Part shown: piece after piece, positions 45,813 through 57,854 of the stretch
How positions within the stretch are numbered: position 1 is the stretch's first letter
Layout of the letters: the number at the start of each line of letters is the position of its first letter
Origin: Lepus europaeus
Lineage: Eukaryota > Chordata > Mammalia > Lagomorpha > Leporidae
NCBI RefSeq assembly: GCF_033115175.1
Contig: NC_084850.1
Location: forward strand, 110,529,939-110,593,938
Direction: 5' to 3'
Length of the DNA: 64,000 nucleotides
Notes under the pieces: generated by a model
The model's database searches: none
What the model was told of the DNA's origin: nothing
What the model saw: the letters and a program-made list of their open reading frames with translations, nothing else
Translations under genes and position numbers: made by a program

Positions 45813-46224
45813 AAAATAGTGTTCTGTGCAACACCAGCAGCAACCTCCTATATCTTGTGTTAAGCACATCTCTTGATTGCATCAAGAGGTCACTTTGAGT
45901 GATTGACTCACGCCACCTAGGTCTGTTCAAGTCACTCTGTTGTTTTCACACAACAGTGCAGCTGCCTGGCGATACATCTCTGAGAACATGTCCCTGTGTT
46001 TAGCGGCACACACTTGTATGTAGTATAGCCTATTGCTCCTAGGGCCATGATAAACAAAACAACATGAAACTAAATTAAGCACAAGAGAAAATGATGCAAT
46101 CAAGAGATGTGGTTAAAAACAAGATATATGAGGCTGTTGCTGGCATAACACAGCATACTGTCTTACAGTAAATTTTTTTCTGTAAGTAGAAGCAATATAC
46201 TGTAATGATAAAAAATATACTAAC

Positions 46225-46695
46225 AGGCAAAAAATGTATACAAGCCTGGAGGACATTATGTTAAATGAAATAAGTCAGGCACAGAAAGCCAAGTACCATA
46301 TGTTCTTACTTTACATGGAAGCTAAAGGAGTTGATCTCATAGAAATTGAGAGTGGAGTAATGGCTATCAGAGTCTGGGAAGGGTGACAGGCTGGAGAGCT
46401 GGAGAGAGGATGATAACCAGGTGAAGGGTTACAAGGTGATAGGAGGAATATTCAACTTCTAAAGTACAGTAGAGTAACTGTGGTTGACAAAAATTAACTG
46501 GATATTTCAAAAGAGCTAGCAGAGAAGATTTTGAATGTTCCCAATACAGAGAAATGAAAAAAGTTTGAGGTGATAGATACACGAATTGCCCTGATCTTAC
46601 CACTACACATTGTGTACATATATTGAAATATCACACTATACCCCTTAAATATGTGCAAGTATGTGCCGATTGAAAGCATACATTCATAAAAGCAT
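46225..46695 (+). mobile_element. L1M-class 3' end
   Basis: Contains ctggaggacattatgttaaa, gttgatctcatagaaattga, tgaggtgatagatacacgaa and actacacattgtgtacatat, the ordered L1M 3' end. Likely inserted in the DNA transposon remnant. Confidence 0.88.
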
Positions 46696-47047
46696 AGCAT
46701 AGTAAGTATACTGGTAATACAGTCATTTGCTATCATTATCAAGGATTTTCATTATCCATATTTGTATATGCTATATTTTATAAAATTAGCAATAGGCTTG
46801 TTTACATCAGCATCAACACAAACACGAGTGATGCATGGTGCGATGATATTATGATGGTTGCCATGGTCGTAGGTGACAGGAATTTTTCAGCTCCATTATC
46901 ATCTTATGGGAACCACCATGGTATGTGTGTTACATTGTTGATGGAAGCATCGTCATATTATGCATGATTTCTATTAATTCTCAAAAATGGGATCTGAGTT
47001 GGGAGATACAATAAATTCACAGAGAACTGAAATCAAATGCATAGTGT

Positions 47048-47402
47048 AGGGGCAGGCATTTGGCATAGCAGTTAAGTTGCCACTTAGAATCTTCACATTG
47101 CATGTCAGAGTACCTGGTTTGAGTCCCAGCTACTCCACTTTTGGATCCAGTTTCCTGCTACTGCATACCTGGGAGGCAGCAGGTAGATGACCCAAGTGCT
47201 TGCATCCCTGTCACCCCCACGGGAGACCCCGACTGAAGTCTAGGTTCCTGGCTTTGGCCTGGCCCAGCCTCAAGTGTTGCAGACATTGGGGAGTGAATCA
47301 GCAGATGTAAGATATCTCTTTCTCTCTCTCTGTCTCTGTCTCTTTCTCCCTCCCTCCTTCTCTCTGTCACTCTGTCTTGCAAATAAATAAATCCTTTTTA
47401 GA
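47048..47402 (+). mobile_element. CSINE, old subfamily
   Basis: Head aggggcaggcatttggcatag, body with cagcctcaagtgttgcagac, CT run near 47318-47370, tail AAATAAATAAATCC. Confidence 0.9.
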
Positions 47403-47690
47403 AAGACAATATTAATGGTTGTGAGGATTGAGTGAAGAATAGTGGAAGTAAGAATGAAATGTAGGGCACAGATGCAGATATTGGAAAGGAAGAGAGCTTA
47501 CAGACTTGGCAAATGATTAGACATAGGGAGGAGCAAAAGCTGCCTTTGGGACTTTTTGAAAGATCATCGGTGGGAGACATAATGAATTTACCTTTGGACC
47601 TGTTGAATTTTGAGATGCTATTGGATTCTCCAGAGAGTGATATTTATCAGGAATTTGTGAGCATATGAATAAAGCTTGAAGAACTAAATG
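47403..47690. other. Ancient-repeat-like purine-rich DNA
   Basis: Text such as ttgaattttgagatgctatt is typical of deep mammalian repeats. I cannot assign a family. Confidence 0.4.
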
Positions 47691-47710
47691 AATTAAAAAA
47701 CATAGGTTTG

Positions 47711-48057
47711 GGCCGGCACCATGGCTTAACAGGCTGATCCTCCGCCTTGCACACCGGGTTCTAGTCCCGGTTGGGGTGCTGGATTCTGTCCCGGTTGCCC
47801 CTCTTCCAGGCCAGCTCTCTGCTGTGGCCCGGGAAGGCAGTGGAGGATGGCCCAAGTCCTTGGGCCCTGTACCCGCATGGGAGACCAGGAGAAGCACCTG
47901 GCTCCTGGCTTTGGATCAGCGCGATGCACCAGCGGCAGTGGCCATTGGAGGGTGAACAACGGCAAAAAGGAAGACCTTTCTCTCTCTCTCTGTCACTATC
48001 CACTCTGCCTGTCAAAAAAAGAAAAAAAGAAGAAAAAAAAAGAAAGATCAAGTAAAC
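47711..48057 (+). mobile_element. CSINE, young subfamily
   Basis: Has the duplicated B-box region. TSD cataggtttg (47701-47710, 48075-48084), probably extending upstream to aattaaaaaa. After the tail the bases gatcaagtaaac precede the second duplication. Confidence 0.94.
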
Positions 48058-48084
48058 AATTAAAAAAAAAAACCCATAGGTTTG

Positions 48085-48602
48085 GTAGCTGAAACCATGG
48101 ACACTGAAAAACTCAGCAGAAGTTTCAAGAGAAAGAAAAAATAAGGAGCAAGGCTAGAGTCTTGGAAATTCTTTAGGATCAAGAAGAGGAAGAAAATCAG
48201 TGCAAGATATGGAGGAGTATCCAGAATTAGCATGGGGAAGTTGCAGTCATAAAATCAAGAGAAGAGGTGTTCAGGAACAACAACAAAAGATAAGGGGAAC
48301 GGAGAGGAATAGGGAGAAAGCTACAGCCATTGGATTGACAATTAGCAGGATCTGTGACGTTGAGTGGTTTAAACAGGGTGGCAGAAATGGAGTCTACATT
48401 TCAAAGGAATAAGCAGTGACAAACTTATGAGGGTTTCCTTCAAGAAGTTTGAGTGCAGCAAATCTGTCAGCATGTCGGAGGCATGATATAATTATTCTTA
48501 ATATAGGATAGACCTAAAAAATGTAGACAAGGAGAAGAGCCACCAAAACAGGAGTAATTGAAATTGGAGATTGATGGAGCTGGATCTAAAGTATCACAAA
48601 GA
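48085..48602. other. Ancient-repeat-like DNA, continued
   Basis: Purine-rich, probably the same old sequence as 47403-47690 split by the CSINE. No gene. Confidence 0.4.
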
Positions 48603-48915
48603 GAGGGCATTTGGCACAGCAGTTAAAATACCACCTGGGATTGCTCGCACCCTGTATTGAAGTGCTGGGTTCCAATCCTGGTCTCTCCCCTTCTGCTCCA
48701 GCTTCCTACTAAAGTGCACCCTGGGAGGATCAGCTGATGGCTCAAATACTTAGGTCCCTGACACCCATGCAGGAGAACAAGAGTGAACTCTAGGCTCCTG
48801 GTGTGGCTTGGCCCAGCTCCAGCTGTTGCAGGCATTTGGATAGTGGACCAATGGATGGAACATCTCTCTCTCAATCTATCTCCCTCTCTTTCAAATATAA
48901 AAAAGTAAAAATAAA
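48603..48915 (+). mobile_element. CSINE, old subfamily
   Basis: Head agagggcatttggcacagcag, body gtgtggcttggcccagctcc, very short CT run. Strongly diverged. Confidence 0.85.
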
Positions 48916-49482
48916 TAGAATGGAATGTGTCACCAGAAGAGAATGAGGTCAAGAGAATATCTGTGTTCTTTCAGTCCTTGTAGGCTCCACTCAAGGAAGT
49001 AAACTCATTCATGCCAGCTTCCTGTACTTGATGTTATTATCAGCCTCCCCATTCCTTGCAGCTTAGAGTCTGTCATACTGTGACTCAAATAGTGTCTCTA
49101 GTAAAGTGCCTAATTTCGGATGAAGCTTGCCATTTGAGAAAGTAACATGCAGAAGATGACTGTATCAGCACGAGAATAGCAGATGCCTCCCTAGCAGAGA
49201 GAGCTCACAAGTCCGCCCACAACACCCATCAGGATGGAGAGGAACAATCACCTCAAAACAAAATGCAGCCTACAGACTTCATTTTTGGTTTCTGTGTGAA
49301 CTGAAGTTTACATCAGCACAGAGATAAAATAATCCCCAATTAAACTCCATGGCCCTAGTCCCTTTCGATACCTAAAAAGGTAAAGATTTAGGGGCAAATT
49401 TGTCAGTCAAAGGCTCTAAATAGAACCATAAATGAAAGAATCTAAAAACTAGTCAGTGGTTTATTTTTACCTTCAATATCTT
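48916..49482. other. Unique DNA
   Basis: No recognised feature. Confidence 0.5.
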
Positions 49483-49819
49483 TTTTAAAGTAAAATTGTA
49501 TTTACTTTAAAAGCAGCGAGACACACGCACACAGAGATAGGCAGACAGAGATCTTGCATGTGCTTGGTCACATTCCCCAAACGCCCCACAACAACCAGAG
49601 CGAGGCCAGACTAAAAGCAGGAGCCCTGGACTCCATCCCGCTCTCCCGCTTGGGTGGCAGGGACTCACACACTTGAGCCATCATCTGCTACCTCCCAGGG
49701 TGTGTATTAGCAGGAAGCTGGAACTGGGGTCACAGCAGAAACTTGAATGCAGACACTGTGCTTAAAAGATGCTGGTGTCCCAAGCAGTGTCTTCACCACT
49801 CCACCAAACTCCTGCCCCT
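49483..49819 (-). mobile_element. CSINE, old subfamily
   Basis: Reverse complement with older body (ctacctcccagggtgtgtat). The tail is reduced to gtatttactttaaaag. The head reads aactcctgcccctt. Confidence 0.83.
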
Positions 49820-50054
49820 TCAATGGGCTTCTGTTGTTGTTTGAATTTCTTTTCTCAGACGCTCAGAGAAGAGATTTGGAGTTCTACAGTGGGCCTGGGA
49901 GTGAGGAAATTAATGCCATCTTTCTGAGATTATTAGTGTTTTCCCAAGGTATCCCCCCAGATTACAGACCTGAAATTAAGCTTTGTACAATCAACAAGTC
50001 TCCCAGAAACTGGTAATGGCTGCTGTGTTACCCTGTTAAGAATATAGTAGTGGA

Positions 50055-50309
50055 GGCCGGCGCTGTGGCCTAGCGAGTAAAGCCGCTGCCTGCAGTGCCG
50101 GCATCCCATATGGGCGCCAGTTCAAGTCCTGGCTACTCCACTTCCGATCCAGCTCTTTACTGTGGCCTTGGAAAGCAGTAGAAGATGGCCCAAGTCCTTG
50201 GACCCCTGTACCCACGTGGGAGACCCAGAAGAAGCTCCTGGTTCCTGGCTTCGGATCGGCAGATCTCTGGTGGTTTCAGCCAGTTGGAGAGTGAAGCAGT
50301 GGATGGAAG

Positions 50310-50361
<52 letters not shown>

Positions 50362-50420
50362 CTCCTTCTCTCTCTGTGTAAGTCTGACTTTCAAATAAAT
50401 AAATCTTAAAAAAAAAAAAA
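50055..50420 (+). mobile_element. CSINE, young-looking, TSD later split
   Basis: Starts gaggccggcgctgtggcc, 46-bp CT run, A-run tail. Its TSD begins aagaatata at 50038-50046 and again at 50421-50429. The remainder of the second copy appears after the next CSINE. Confidence 0.95.
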
Positions 50421-50431
50421 AAGAATATATT

Positions 50432-50765
50432 GGCCGGCACCGCGGCTCACTAGGCTAATCCTCCACCTGCGGCGCCAGCATCCCGGGTTCTAGTCCCGGT
50501 TGGGGCACCAGATTCTGTCCCAGTTGCCCCTCTTCCAGGCCAGCTCTCTGCTATGGCCCAGGAAGGCAGTGGAGGATGGCCCAAGTGCTTGGGCCCTGCA
50601 CCCCATGGGAGACCAGGAGAAGCACCTGGCTCCTGGCTTCGGAGCAGCGCAGTGCGCCGGCCTCAGTGCATCGGCCACAGTGGCCATTGGGGTGTGAACC
50701 AACAAGAAAGGAAGACCTTTCTCTCTGTCTCTTTCTCTCACTGTCCACTCTGCCTGTCAAAAAAA
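50432..50765 (+). mobile_element. CSINE inserted in the TSD of its neighbour
   Basis: Young subfamily with duplicated B-box region. Flanks aatatat on both sides. The text tatagtggtgg after it (from about 50772) completes the duplication agtagtgg that precedes the CSINE at 50055. Confidence 0.93.
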
Positions 50766-52782
50766 TATATATATAGTGGTGGTCATCTACGTAGCCATGC
50801 TACATTGTGTAACCAGCTTCTTGCTAGCAGCTGGTGAGCACCTACTGGCTGCCTTCTAATATGCTGGGGGGCATCTCACTGCGGGGGCCTGCTGCACAGA
50901 GCAAGAGAGCAGGAGCCAAAGACCAGAAATGATGATTTTTCTGTCTTTGTTAAGCCACAGTTCCACTAAGATATATGGACATGTAGATTTACTTTGAATT
51001 ATGCTGTTTCAAATTCATTAGGATCTCATAATACAGTTTGGTGGCTGTTAACAATTCTGGAAAACTCTCATCCATTATCTCTTTGAATCGTTCATTGAAG
51101 TCCTGTCTTTTAACCTTTCTTTACTAGGCTTGATCTCTTCTCTCTGGACTACATTCTAGATCATTTCTTTAGATCTCCAGCTGGTGCTGACAGAAGCACA
51201 TTCCTCTGATGGCCCCACCTCTTTCCTACCACTCTTTGGTAGCACCACAGGATGGAAGCTCCCAGTTTTACCTTCCCTTTGTTCACGTGTGATTCACCCT
51301 GCGTCCCTCTCAGGAAACATTAATTTCAGCAAAGTCTATTCCTGGCACCCTCTCTGCTTGATAGTTTCCCCATTTAGCCATTCCCTCACAATTTTCATTT
51401 CTTACCTCCGATGGTATAAGGACAGTCGAGCAAGTTGTCTGACTAAGGTAACGTAAGCAGATGTGAGGGAATAGAATTGCGGCCCTTTTTGCTGGTAGGC
51501 ATCCATAAATTCAGAGAAATATCATCCCACATTCCTGCCACAACCCAATCAGTGAAAGGGTGACATTAGAGTGAAGGGTCAAAACAGCTGACTTTACAGA
51601 TACCAAAGAGACATGAGCTCTCCCCTCGTACTCCCACTGTGTTGACTAGAAGACAGATATGGGAGGTTCTGTTTGATCTCCAGTTCATATTCCTTGCAGG
51701 ATAGAGGCTGGCCTCAATTATAGATGGCTTTCTGAACTTAGATTTAGATGATTAATTTGTATTTTGTCAACAGCTTTAGACCTTAGCTAAATTTCCAGGG
51801 AATCGGGAAAAGTCCACTTAACATCTGGTTATACATGGAATCATTATTTGTCAGAGAGGTTGCTCAGTCATTGGGATCTTCCAGTGTTATTGTCAGTTGT
51901 GTTCTCAATACCACTCCTTAGTGTCCTGTGCATAGCACAAATAATTAAATGAATTTTTATCTAATCTTTCTGAATTCTTGGTTTTGATAGAGAAATTTGT
52001 CTTCTACTTTATAAACCCATATCTATTTTAAGGGATGGTTTATTAAATACTTCAGGATGTGTGAAATCTACACAATTCAATGCACACTAAGTCTCATTTT
52101 GGGTAGTCCCCAAGCAACAGCAAACCAAATGTCAACTTCTGATTAGCTTTCCAAATTAGAACGAGTACAACCACAATCTATTGATTGTCTAGGATGAATA
52201 CACATTGCCATCATCCATAAACAACTCTAATTAGGGGAGCCATCAATTAAAATAAAGCAGGCCTTGGGCTGAGAATAGACATGACAAAAAAGTCAAGATC
52301 TACTAATTTTGATCACTAATGGACATTAGTGAGTTGAAAGACATGACTGTTTTTATAAAACAGTGAAATTTTAAAATAAAATGGCAAGGCTTATCTTAAA
52401 ATAATTTAAATAAAAGTATAAAAAAGAACATAAAAATCTCCACAAATCCTCTGATCTGGAGAGGAATACTTACAATTCTTCGGTAAATATCCTTATAGAC
52501 AAATATGCAGCATCATTTAAAAGAATCTCATGGTTCTTCATGGTATCCTCATAACCAATTCCTTTTCAGTTGCTTTTCAATATTCCTCATAAACTCTTCA
52601 TATTTTGTTATTTTATAGAGGAAAAATGTAGTCAGCATTATTTGTAGGCACTTGCCTGGGGGAGGGGTTGATCTCTACAAAACTGGGGAAAAAAATTCTC
52701 TAGAGCTTATTGAGAAGCAGCAGAAAAATGTAAGAGTTGCTTGTAATTTCAGAGACATTCCACAAGTTTGATAAGGAAGACT
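50766..52782. other. Long SINE-free interval
   Basis: Positions 51040-51180 look like an L1-type fragment (tccattatctctttgaatcg). 51700-52300 is unique with several TAAT-type motifs. No gene recognised. Confidence 0.45.
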
Positions 52783-53099
52783 TTTTAATTTTTATTTATT
52801 TATTTGAAAGAGAGGGACAGACAGAAATGGAGAGACAGAGAGAGATCTCATCCTCTGCTAGTTCACCCCCCAAATGCCAGCAACAATCAGCCCTTTGCCC
52901 TGGTTTCAGCCAAAAACCAAGAACTCAATCCAGATCTCCCACATGAGTGACAGGAATCCAATCACTGGCGCTATCATCACGGCTTCGCAGGGTCTTCATT
53001 GACACAAAGCTGGAGTCAGGAGCCAGAGCTGGGAATTGAACTCAGGTCCTCTCATATGAGATATGGGCATCTTAATCACTAGGCTAAAGGCCTGTTCCA
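52783..53099 (-). mobile_element. CSINE, old subfamily
   Basis: Reverse complement, strongly diverged. The head reads ctaaaggcctgttcc and the tail ttttatttatttatttgaaag. Confidence 0.85.
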
Positions 53100-53849
53100 G
53101 AAATCATACCTTCTTCATTTTATGACTCTTGTCATGAATCCTGTGTTATGTGATGTTAATAATCCTGCTTTCAAGAAAAATAGTGTGTATATATATATTT
53201 ACAAATGAACTGAATATGACAAAATATTAAAAACTGTTCAATTTAAAAATAATTTTGATTAAAAATAAATAAAAGAGAGAAGACTATATTTAAAGGTATG
53301 ATGTTAGCAAATTAGTTTTTTGCCCTGTTGATCCCACCTGGTGTTAAATCAATGTAAATTATTTTTGGTTTTCTTCTGTATCGATCTTCTTTATAGTTGT
53401 CTTTATGGTGTCTCCTTTAATTGCTTAGCAGGACTGCCACCTAGCTTCAATTGCTCAAGCTTTCAGAATGTCAGATCTTCCATCAGACAATACATGACCA
53501 CTTGAAGTTCCCTTCACATGCCTTTATTACATATCGCTTAAAGTGCCTTCATCCTAGGGCAAAGGAACTCTTCATTTGGACTATTTATAGTTCGAGCTTT
53601 ATTATAGTATCATTGCAAGCAATGAAGCCTTCAAAGGAAAAGGTAGAAATATTCTCCTTTGTGAGCAGAAGATAATAAGGGTGAGTAGAATCTTTGGCCA
53701 CCCAGGCAAGGCGCAAAGGGGAGTAACGCCATGGTCCTTGGTCAAAGGTGGCAGCAGGAACATCCTTTTTCCTCAAGAGGACCTTACGTTTCATATATCA
53801 CTCACAATATCAGAGGCCTTGTAATAGGAACAATTATTTGATAACTGTC
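53100..53849. other. Unique AT-rich DNA
   Basis: A short TATATATA run at about 53188-53199. Nothing else recognised. Confidence 0.5.
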
Positions 53850-53935
53850 AGAATCAATGGTTCTCAATTCTGGCTGCACCTTAGAACTTTCTGGGAAGCT
53901 TCCAGTTTATTGAAGGCACCACAACCAAAGACATT
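53850..53935 (+). mobile_element. MER5-type fragment
   Basis: Reads gaatcaatggttctcaattc, tggctgcaccttagaacttt, ctgggaagcttcc, the order of a MER5B 5' part. Confidence 0.6.
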
Positions 53936-54550
53936 GGTTTGATTGTTCCAAAGTATTTCTCAAGCATTGGTATTTTTAAATTTCTCATTGATTCTATTGA
54001 ACATCTATGGTTTCAAATCATTGGCTGAAATGAACAGAAGAGAGAGGAAGCCTCATTATAGCCAAAGCTTAGATCATACAAGATGTCAGTTTGAGCAGAT
54101 GCTCAAACTTTGGGGAGAGAGTTGGAAAAAAGAATTAGGATATTTTCCCATTTTTGGTTTTTGTGCTGCATTGTTGTTTATTGATAGCTAGGACGGTCAT
54201 ATAATTTACTGTCCAAATCAGGAAACTTTTGAGAAAGAAGGCGCTAACGCCAATTATGCTAGAACGGCAGTTGTTAACGCTAAGTGTCCAGGCAACTTGG
54301 GACCAATTGCCACCCTGCTTAGAGCTAGTGCTCATCTTTTCTTTTGATCTCAGTAATGACCCAGAGTTAAGACAGGCTGCTGTTGATGTCTTAATATTCC
54401 ACCACTGGAAGACTTTGAAGTCACTTTTTAAGAACGTGTGTGTTCATCATATCACATTTTGCTAATCAGTTTGGAAAGTTATTTCCTGAAAGTTTAAAAA
54501 AATACACTTTCTCAAGATTCTCATTTCACTTCTTCATCATTCTTTTGCAG
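53936..54550. other. Unique DNA with a palindromic repeat
   Basis: Contains the second palindromic repeat (54188-54325). It ends with a strong 3' splice-like signal, cttcttcatcattcttttgcag, at 54529-54550. Confidence 0.45.
54188..54325. repeat. Short palindromic repeat, copy 2 (weaker match)
   Basis: ggtcatataatttactgtcc at the left and aacttgggaccaattgccac at the right are roughly inverted. It resembles the repeats at 42233 and 58236 less closely than they resemble each other. Confidence 0.35.
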
Positions 54551-54641
54551 GAGATGTAGGAAGTGGAACCCACTTAAATTATCTGTAAAATTAACCTATA
54601 ACCAGCGTGGATACTCTTTAGGATCTACAACCAAAGTTTAG
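54551..54641 (+). CDS. Speculative terminal exon
   Basis: Follows a strong pyrimidine tract and CAG. With one base completing a previous codon, the frame gives 29 residues ending YSLGSTTKV then TAG at 54639-54641; AATAAA is at 54868-54873. Against it: no second exon to join, a short frame, AT-rich context, and no recognised protein. Confidence 0.2.
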
Positions 54642-54669
54642 CGAGAGAAAAGGTAGAAATTACTCGTTC

Positions 54670-54793
54670 TAATTAAGTTTTTGGTTTGCATGTGGCTTTT
54701 GTATGCACAAACTTGCTCCATTTCCCATTAACAAGGATAATTAAATGCTAATTAGACTTAAGACATTTGTGAACGTGCAGTCTTAATTAATTA
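54670..54793. promoter_or_regulatory. Cluster of five TAATTA motifs
   Basis: TAATTA at 54670, 54738, 54749, 54784 and 54788 (starts), within 124 bp, the core site for many homeodomain proteins. The block is repeat-free. It could be an enhancer-like conserved element or simply AT-rich DNA. Confidence 0.35.
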
Positions 54794-55584
54794 CCTTTAT
54801 TGATCAGGTTTGTTCTCTCTGCTAAATGAAATGATTGTAAAAGCTCTTTAAAGAAGTAGAAAGTGCAAATAAATGGGAGATATTACATCAATGAAGTTTC
54901 TGTTTTAAAGCAGGATTTTCCTTTCCCTGGGATGATTTGGTTCAATGGGTTCTCAATATTTTTCCTAACCTAAGAACCATTTTAGTAAATTGCATCTACA
55001 TATAAATTCAATATATAAAATAGGTAAAGGCCAGCTGTTTCCGTTGAAGCGAAAAGAGGTATTAGGAGTGCAGATGAGAGGAAAGAGGCTGTTTTCCTCT
55101 TCATCCCATCAGAATAAGGGCCCAAGGAGAGAGTGGGAGAGTAACATTGGACTTTGGAACTCTATACTGTATTCCTAGTTTTTTAGTCCTAAATTTCCAC
55201 TTAAACCCAAAACAATAGTTTGTTTCCAGAAATTTCTTTTTTAATGTACCATCTGCCTGCCACTCGGGAATTATATGTGAACCAAATATGATAAATATGA
55301 CATGCTTTGATTTTTGCCAATGCAAATTTATACAAATCTAAAATACTTTAGGTTTGTGTAATAAAATGATCACGAATAGCCAATATAAAGCAATAGACAC
55401 ACAGAGAGAGAAGTGGTGACAGATGTTTGTTATTGAGTTAAAGAATATTTAAGAAAGAATAACTACTCTCTTTAAGTTTTCTGTAATTCATAAAGCCAAA
55501 GAGACAGGTCTACAGCTTCTTTTTCCCCCAAGTTTCCTTCTCTTACATCTATTTACCCGTCAATTTGTAAAAAGATGAACAAAT
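54794..55584. other. Unique AT-rich DNA
   Basis: No recognised feature. Confidence 0.5.
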
Positions 55585-55895
55585 TATGAGATAAACACAC
55601 AATGAAATATTATTCACTAATACAAATGAATGAACTTTTGATACATACAACATGACTGAATTTCAAAAACATTGTGTTAAGGGAAAGAAGTCAGACGCAG
55701 AAGACCACATACTCTATGATTCCATTCATTTAAGACATTTTAGAAAAGTCCAGTCTGATCTATAGTCACAGAAAGCAGAACAGTGGTTGCAAGTGGGGTG
55801 CAAGGGAACATTTAAGAGTTTTGGAAATGTTTTGTATCTTGGTTGTTATGCATTTTAGTGTATATGAACTACATATAAATTTAATTGGTTAAAAA
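55585..55895 (+). mobile_element. L1 3' end (L1MC/L1ME type)
   Basis: Contains catgactgaatttcaaaaac, ttaagggaaagaagtcagac, actctatgattccattcatt and aaagcagaacagtggttgc, in L1 3' order. Confidence 0.85.
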
Positions 55896-57239
55896 AGTTT
55901 CATTCTTTTAGGACAAGCACCACTCTGTTCTTGACAGCTATGCCAGTGGAACAAGATGAAATATTACCTTGAAACAGTCTTATGCAAAATATGAATCAGT
56001 TGGTTTGCTTCTATCTCTTAGACCCTATTATATCTGCTTCTAGAAGCTTATACTCTGATATATATGCTATTATACCTACTTCCATATTTACTCCTATGCT
56101 TTCTTTATCTTCTGATTAAATTTTGTTTCATCTCATTTTATACTTGCTATTTTTTATGTTTTCATGCACTCATATGAATTATATAAAATCATTTCTAATA
56201 AAAGGTAGACATCGTGAAATAAAACAAATTATTTGGGTTTTTTATAGCCAAAGGTAATGTGTATTTTTACTTCACTATACTTATACTAGTATGTATATAC
56301 ACACATGAGTGTGTACACACACAAACCATTATTAATCATTAATAGATTTAGAAATGAATTGAAGTTAGTGGACCTGAGAAGGCATATCAAAACTGTGATA
56401 GATGCAGTAAATTAAAATTTTGTTTTGCTTTATGCATCCTCTCCTAAAATAGGCAGAAATTTGATCAAATTGGATTAACAATGGACACCCTGTACTTGAG
56501 AAACTTGGCAAAAGAAATAATAATTCTAGACAACTCATTGAAAAAGTATAATGTGGATTTAGTTGTTTATCATGTTAATGTGGCAATGGGGACTAATAGC
56601 AATAAGCCCTGCTCTGGTATTTTACAATATTCAAAACCAGCTTTTCTTTTGTGAAATCAAAGCTGTCTCATGACACTGAAGAACTGTGTTATTCAAAGGA
56701 TATTTGCCAATGGGAAGTGTGCCCAGGTAAAAGTCAATAAATGAAGTTTCAGATAGGGATTCAATGGAATAAATCCAGGAAGAACTCATATTAAGCATTT
56801 CAAATCTTATTTACAAAGTATGTAAGGAATATCTTTTTGTAAAATAAGAATAAGACTAAAAAAAAAAATCACACAACTCCATTTGAAGGTACAGATAGTG
56901 CCTGTATGTAGTTGTGATAGGAATGGGCAGTGCAGACATGCTAATGGAATTAAAATTATCTATGAAAACATCAAGTCCAAAGTATTCAAAATTAAAAAAT
57001 AAAACACACAATGTAAAAGTGGAGCAATGATTGTGATCTATAATTTCTGTATTAACTAAAATGTTCTTTGTTGCAAGTTGAATACCTTTCCTTTAAATTG
57101 TTTTTCATAAACATAAATGCACTATTGTCAAGCAAAAGAACCTCTCCTCCCTTCACCATGATACACATAAAGAAATAATATTATTATAAATATGTTCTTT
57201 CCTCAAGTTAAAAGCAGAAATAAACTAAGATTAAATTTC
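55896..57239. other. Unique AT-rich DNA
   Basis: About 1.3 kb without gene or clear repeat, apart from a TA/CA-rich patch at about 56280-56325. Confidence 0.5.
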
Positions 57240-57580
57240 TGTTTTTAAAAGATTGATTTTTTTTTTGAAAGGCAGAGTTACAGAAAGGCAGAGGCAGAGA
57301 GAGTGAGAGAGAGAGAGAGAAAGTTTTCCATCCTTTGTTTCACCCCCAAAATAGCCACAACGGCCAGAGCTGGTCTGATCGGAAGCCAGGAGTCAGGAGC
57401 TTCTTCTGGATCTCCCATGGGGGTGCAGGGGCCCAAAGAATTGGGCCATCTTCCACTGCTTTCCCAGGCCATAGCAGAGAGCTGGATTGGAAGTGGAGCT
57501 GCCAGGATTTGGAATGGTGAACATATGGGAAGTTGGCACTGCAGGTGGTGGCTTTACCTGCTACACCACAGCACCAGCCC
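57240..57580 (-). mobile_element. CSINE with perfect TSD
   Basis: TSD ctaagattaaatttc at 57225-57239 and 57581-57595, 15 of 15. Body intact, purine segment gagagtgagagagagagag. Confidence 0.96.
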
Positions 57581-57682
57581 CTAAGATTAAATTTCAAATG
57601 TTGTAAATTCGGAGCAAAATTTTCCATTAATACTATCCTTTCCTTTGATCCTTGCTGCTCCAAGGGTGGCCCCAGGATAGAC

Positions 57683-57822
57683 CAGAAGTCTCTGCATCAC
57701 ATGGAAACTAGAATTGGAGGCGCCCATGTGCCACTCCAGACCTCTTGAATCAGAATCTGCATGTTAACAAGGAACACAGAGAATCTGGATACATTTTAGT
57801 TTGAGAAACACTCTGCTAAGCC
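57683..57822 (+). mobile_element. MER5-type fragment
   Basis: ctctgcatcacatggaaact, cagacctcttgaatcagaat, ctgcatgttaacaaggaaca and agtttgagaaacactctgct are in MER5A order. Confidence 0.72.
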
Positions 57823-57854
57823 ATTAACATAACCAGAATTAGAAATTGCTAGAG

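Larger units (their letters stand above)
45151..46975. mobile_element. DNA transposon remnant with terminal inverted repeats
   Basis: The left end, acagtcatgcaccccataat, and the complement of the right end near 46930-46975 (aatcatgcataatatgacg) form imperfect inverted repeats of a mammalian class II element; tatagcctattgctcctagg at 46023-46042 is also characteristic. A CSINE (45494) and an L1 end (46225) lie inside. The element is non-coding and badly decayed. Confidence 0.6.
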
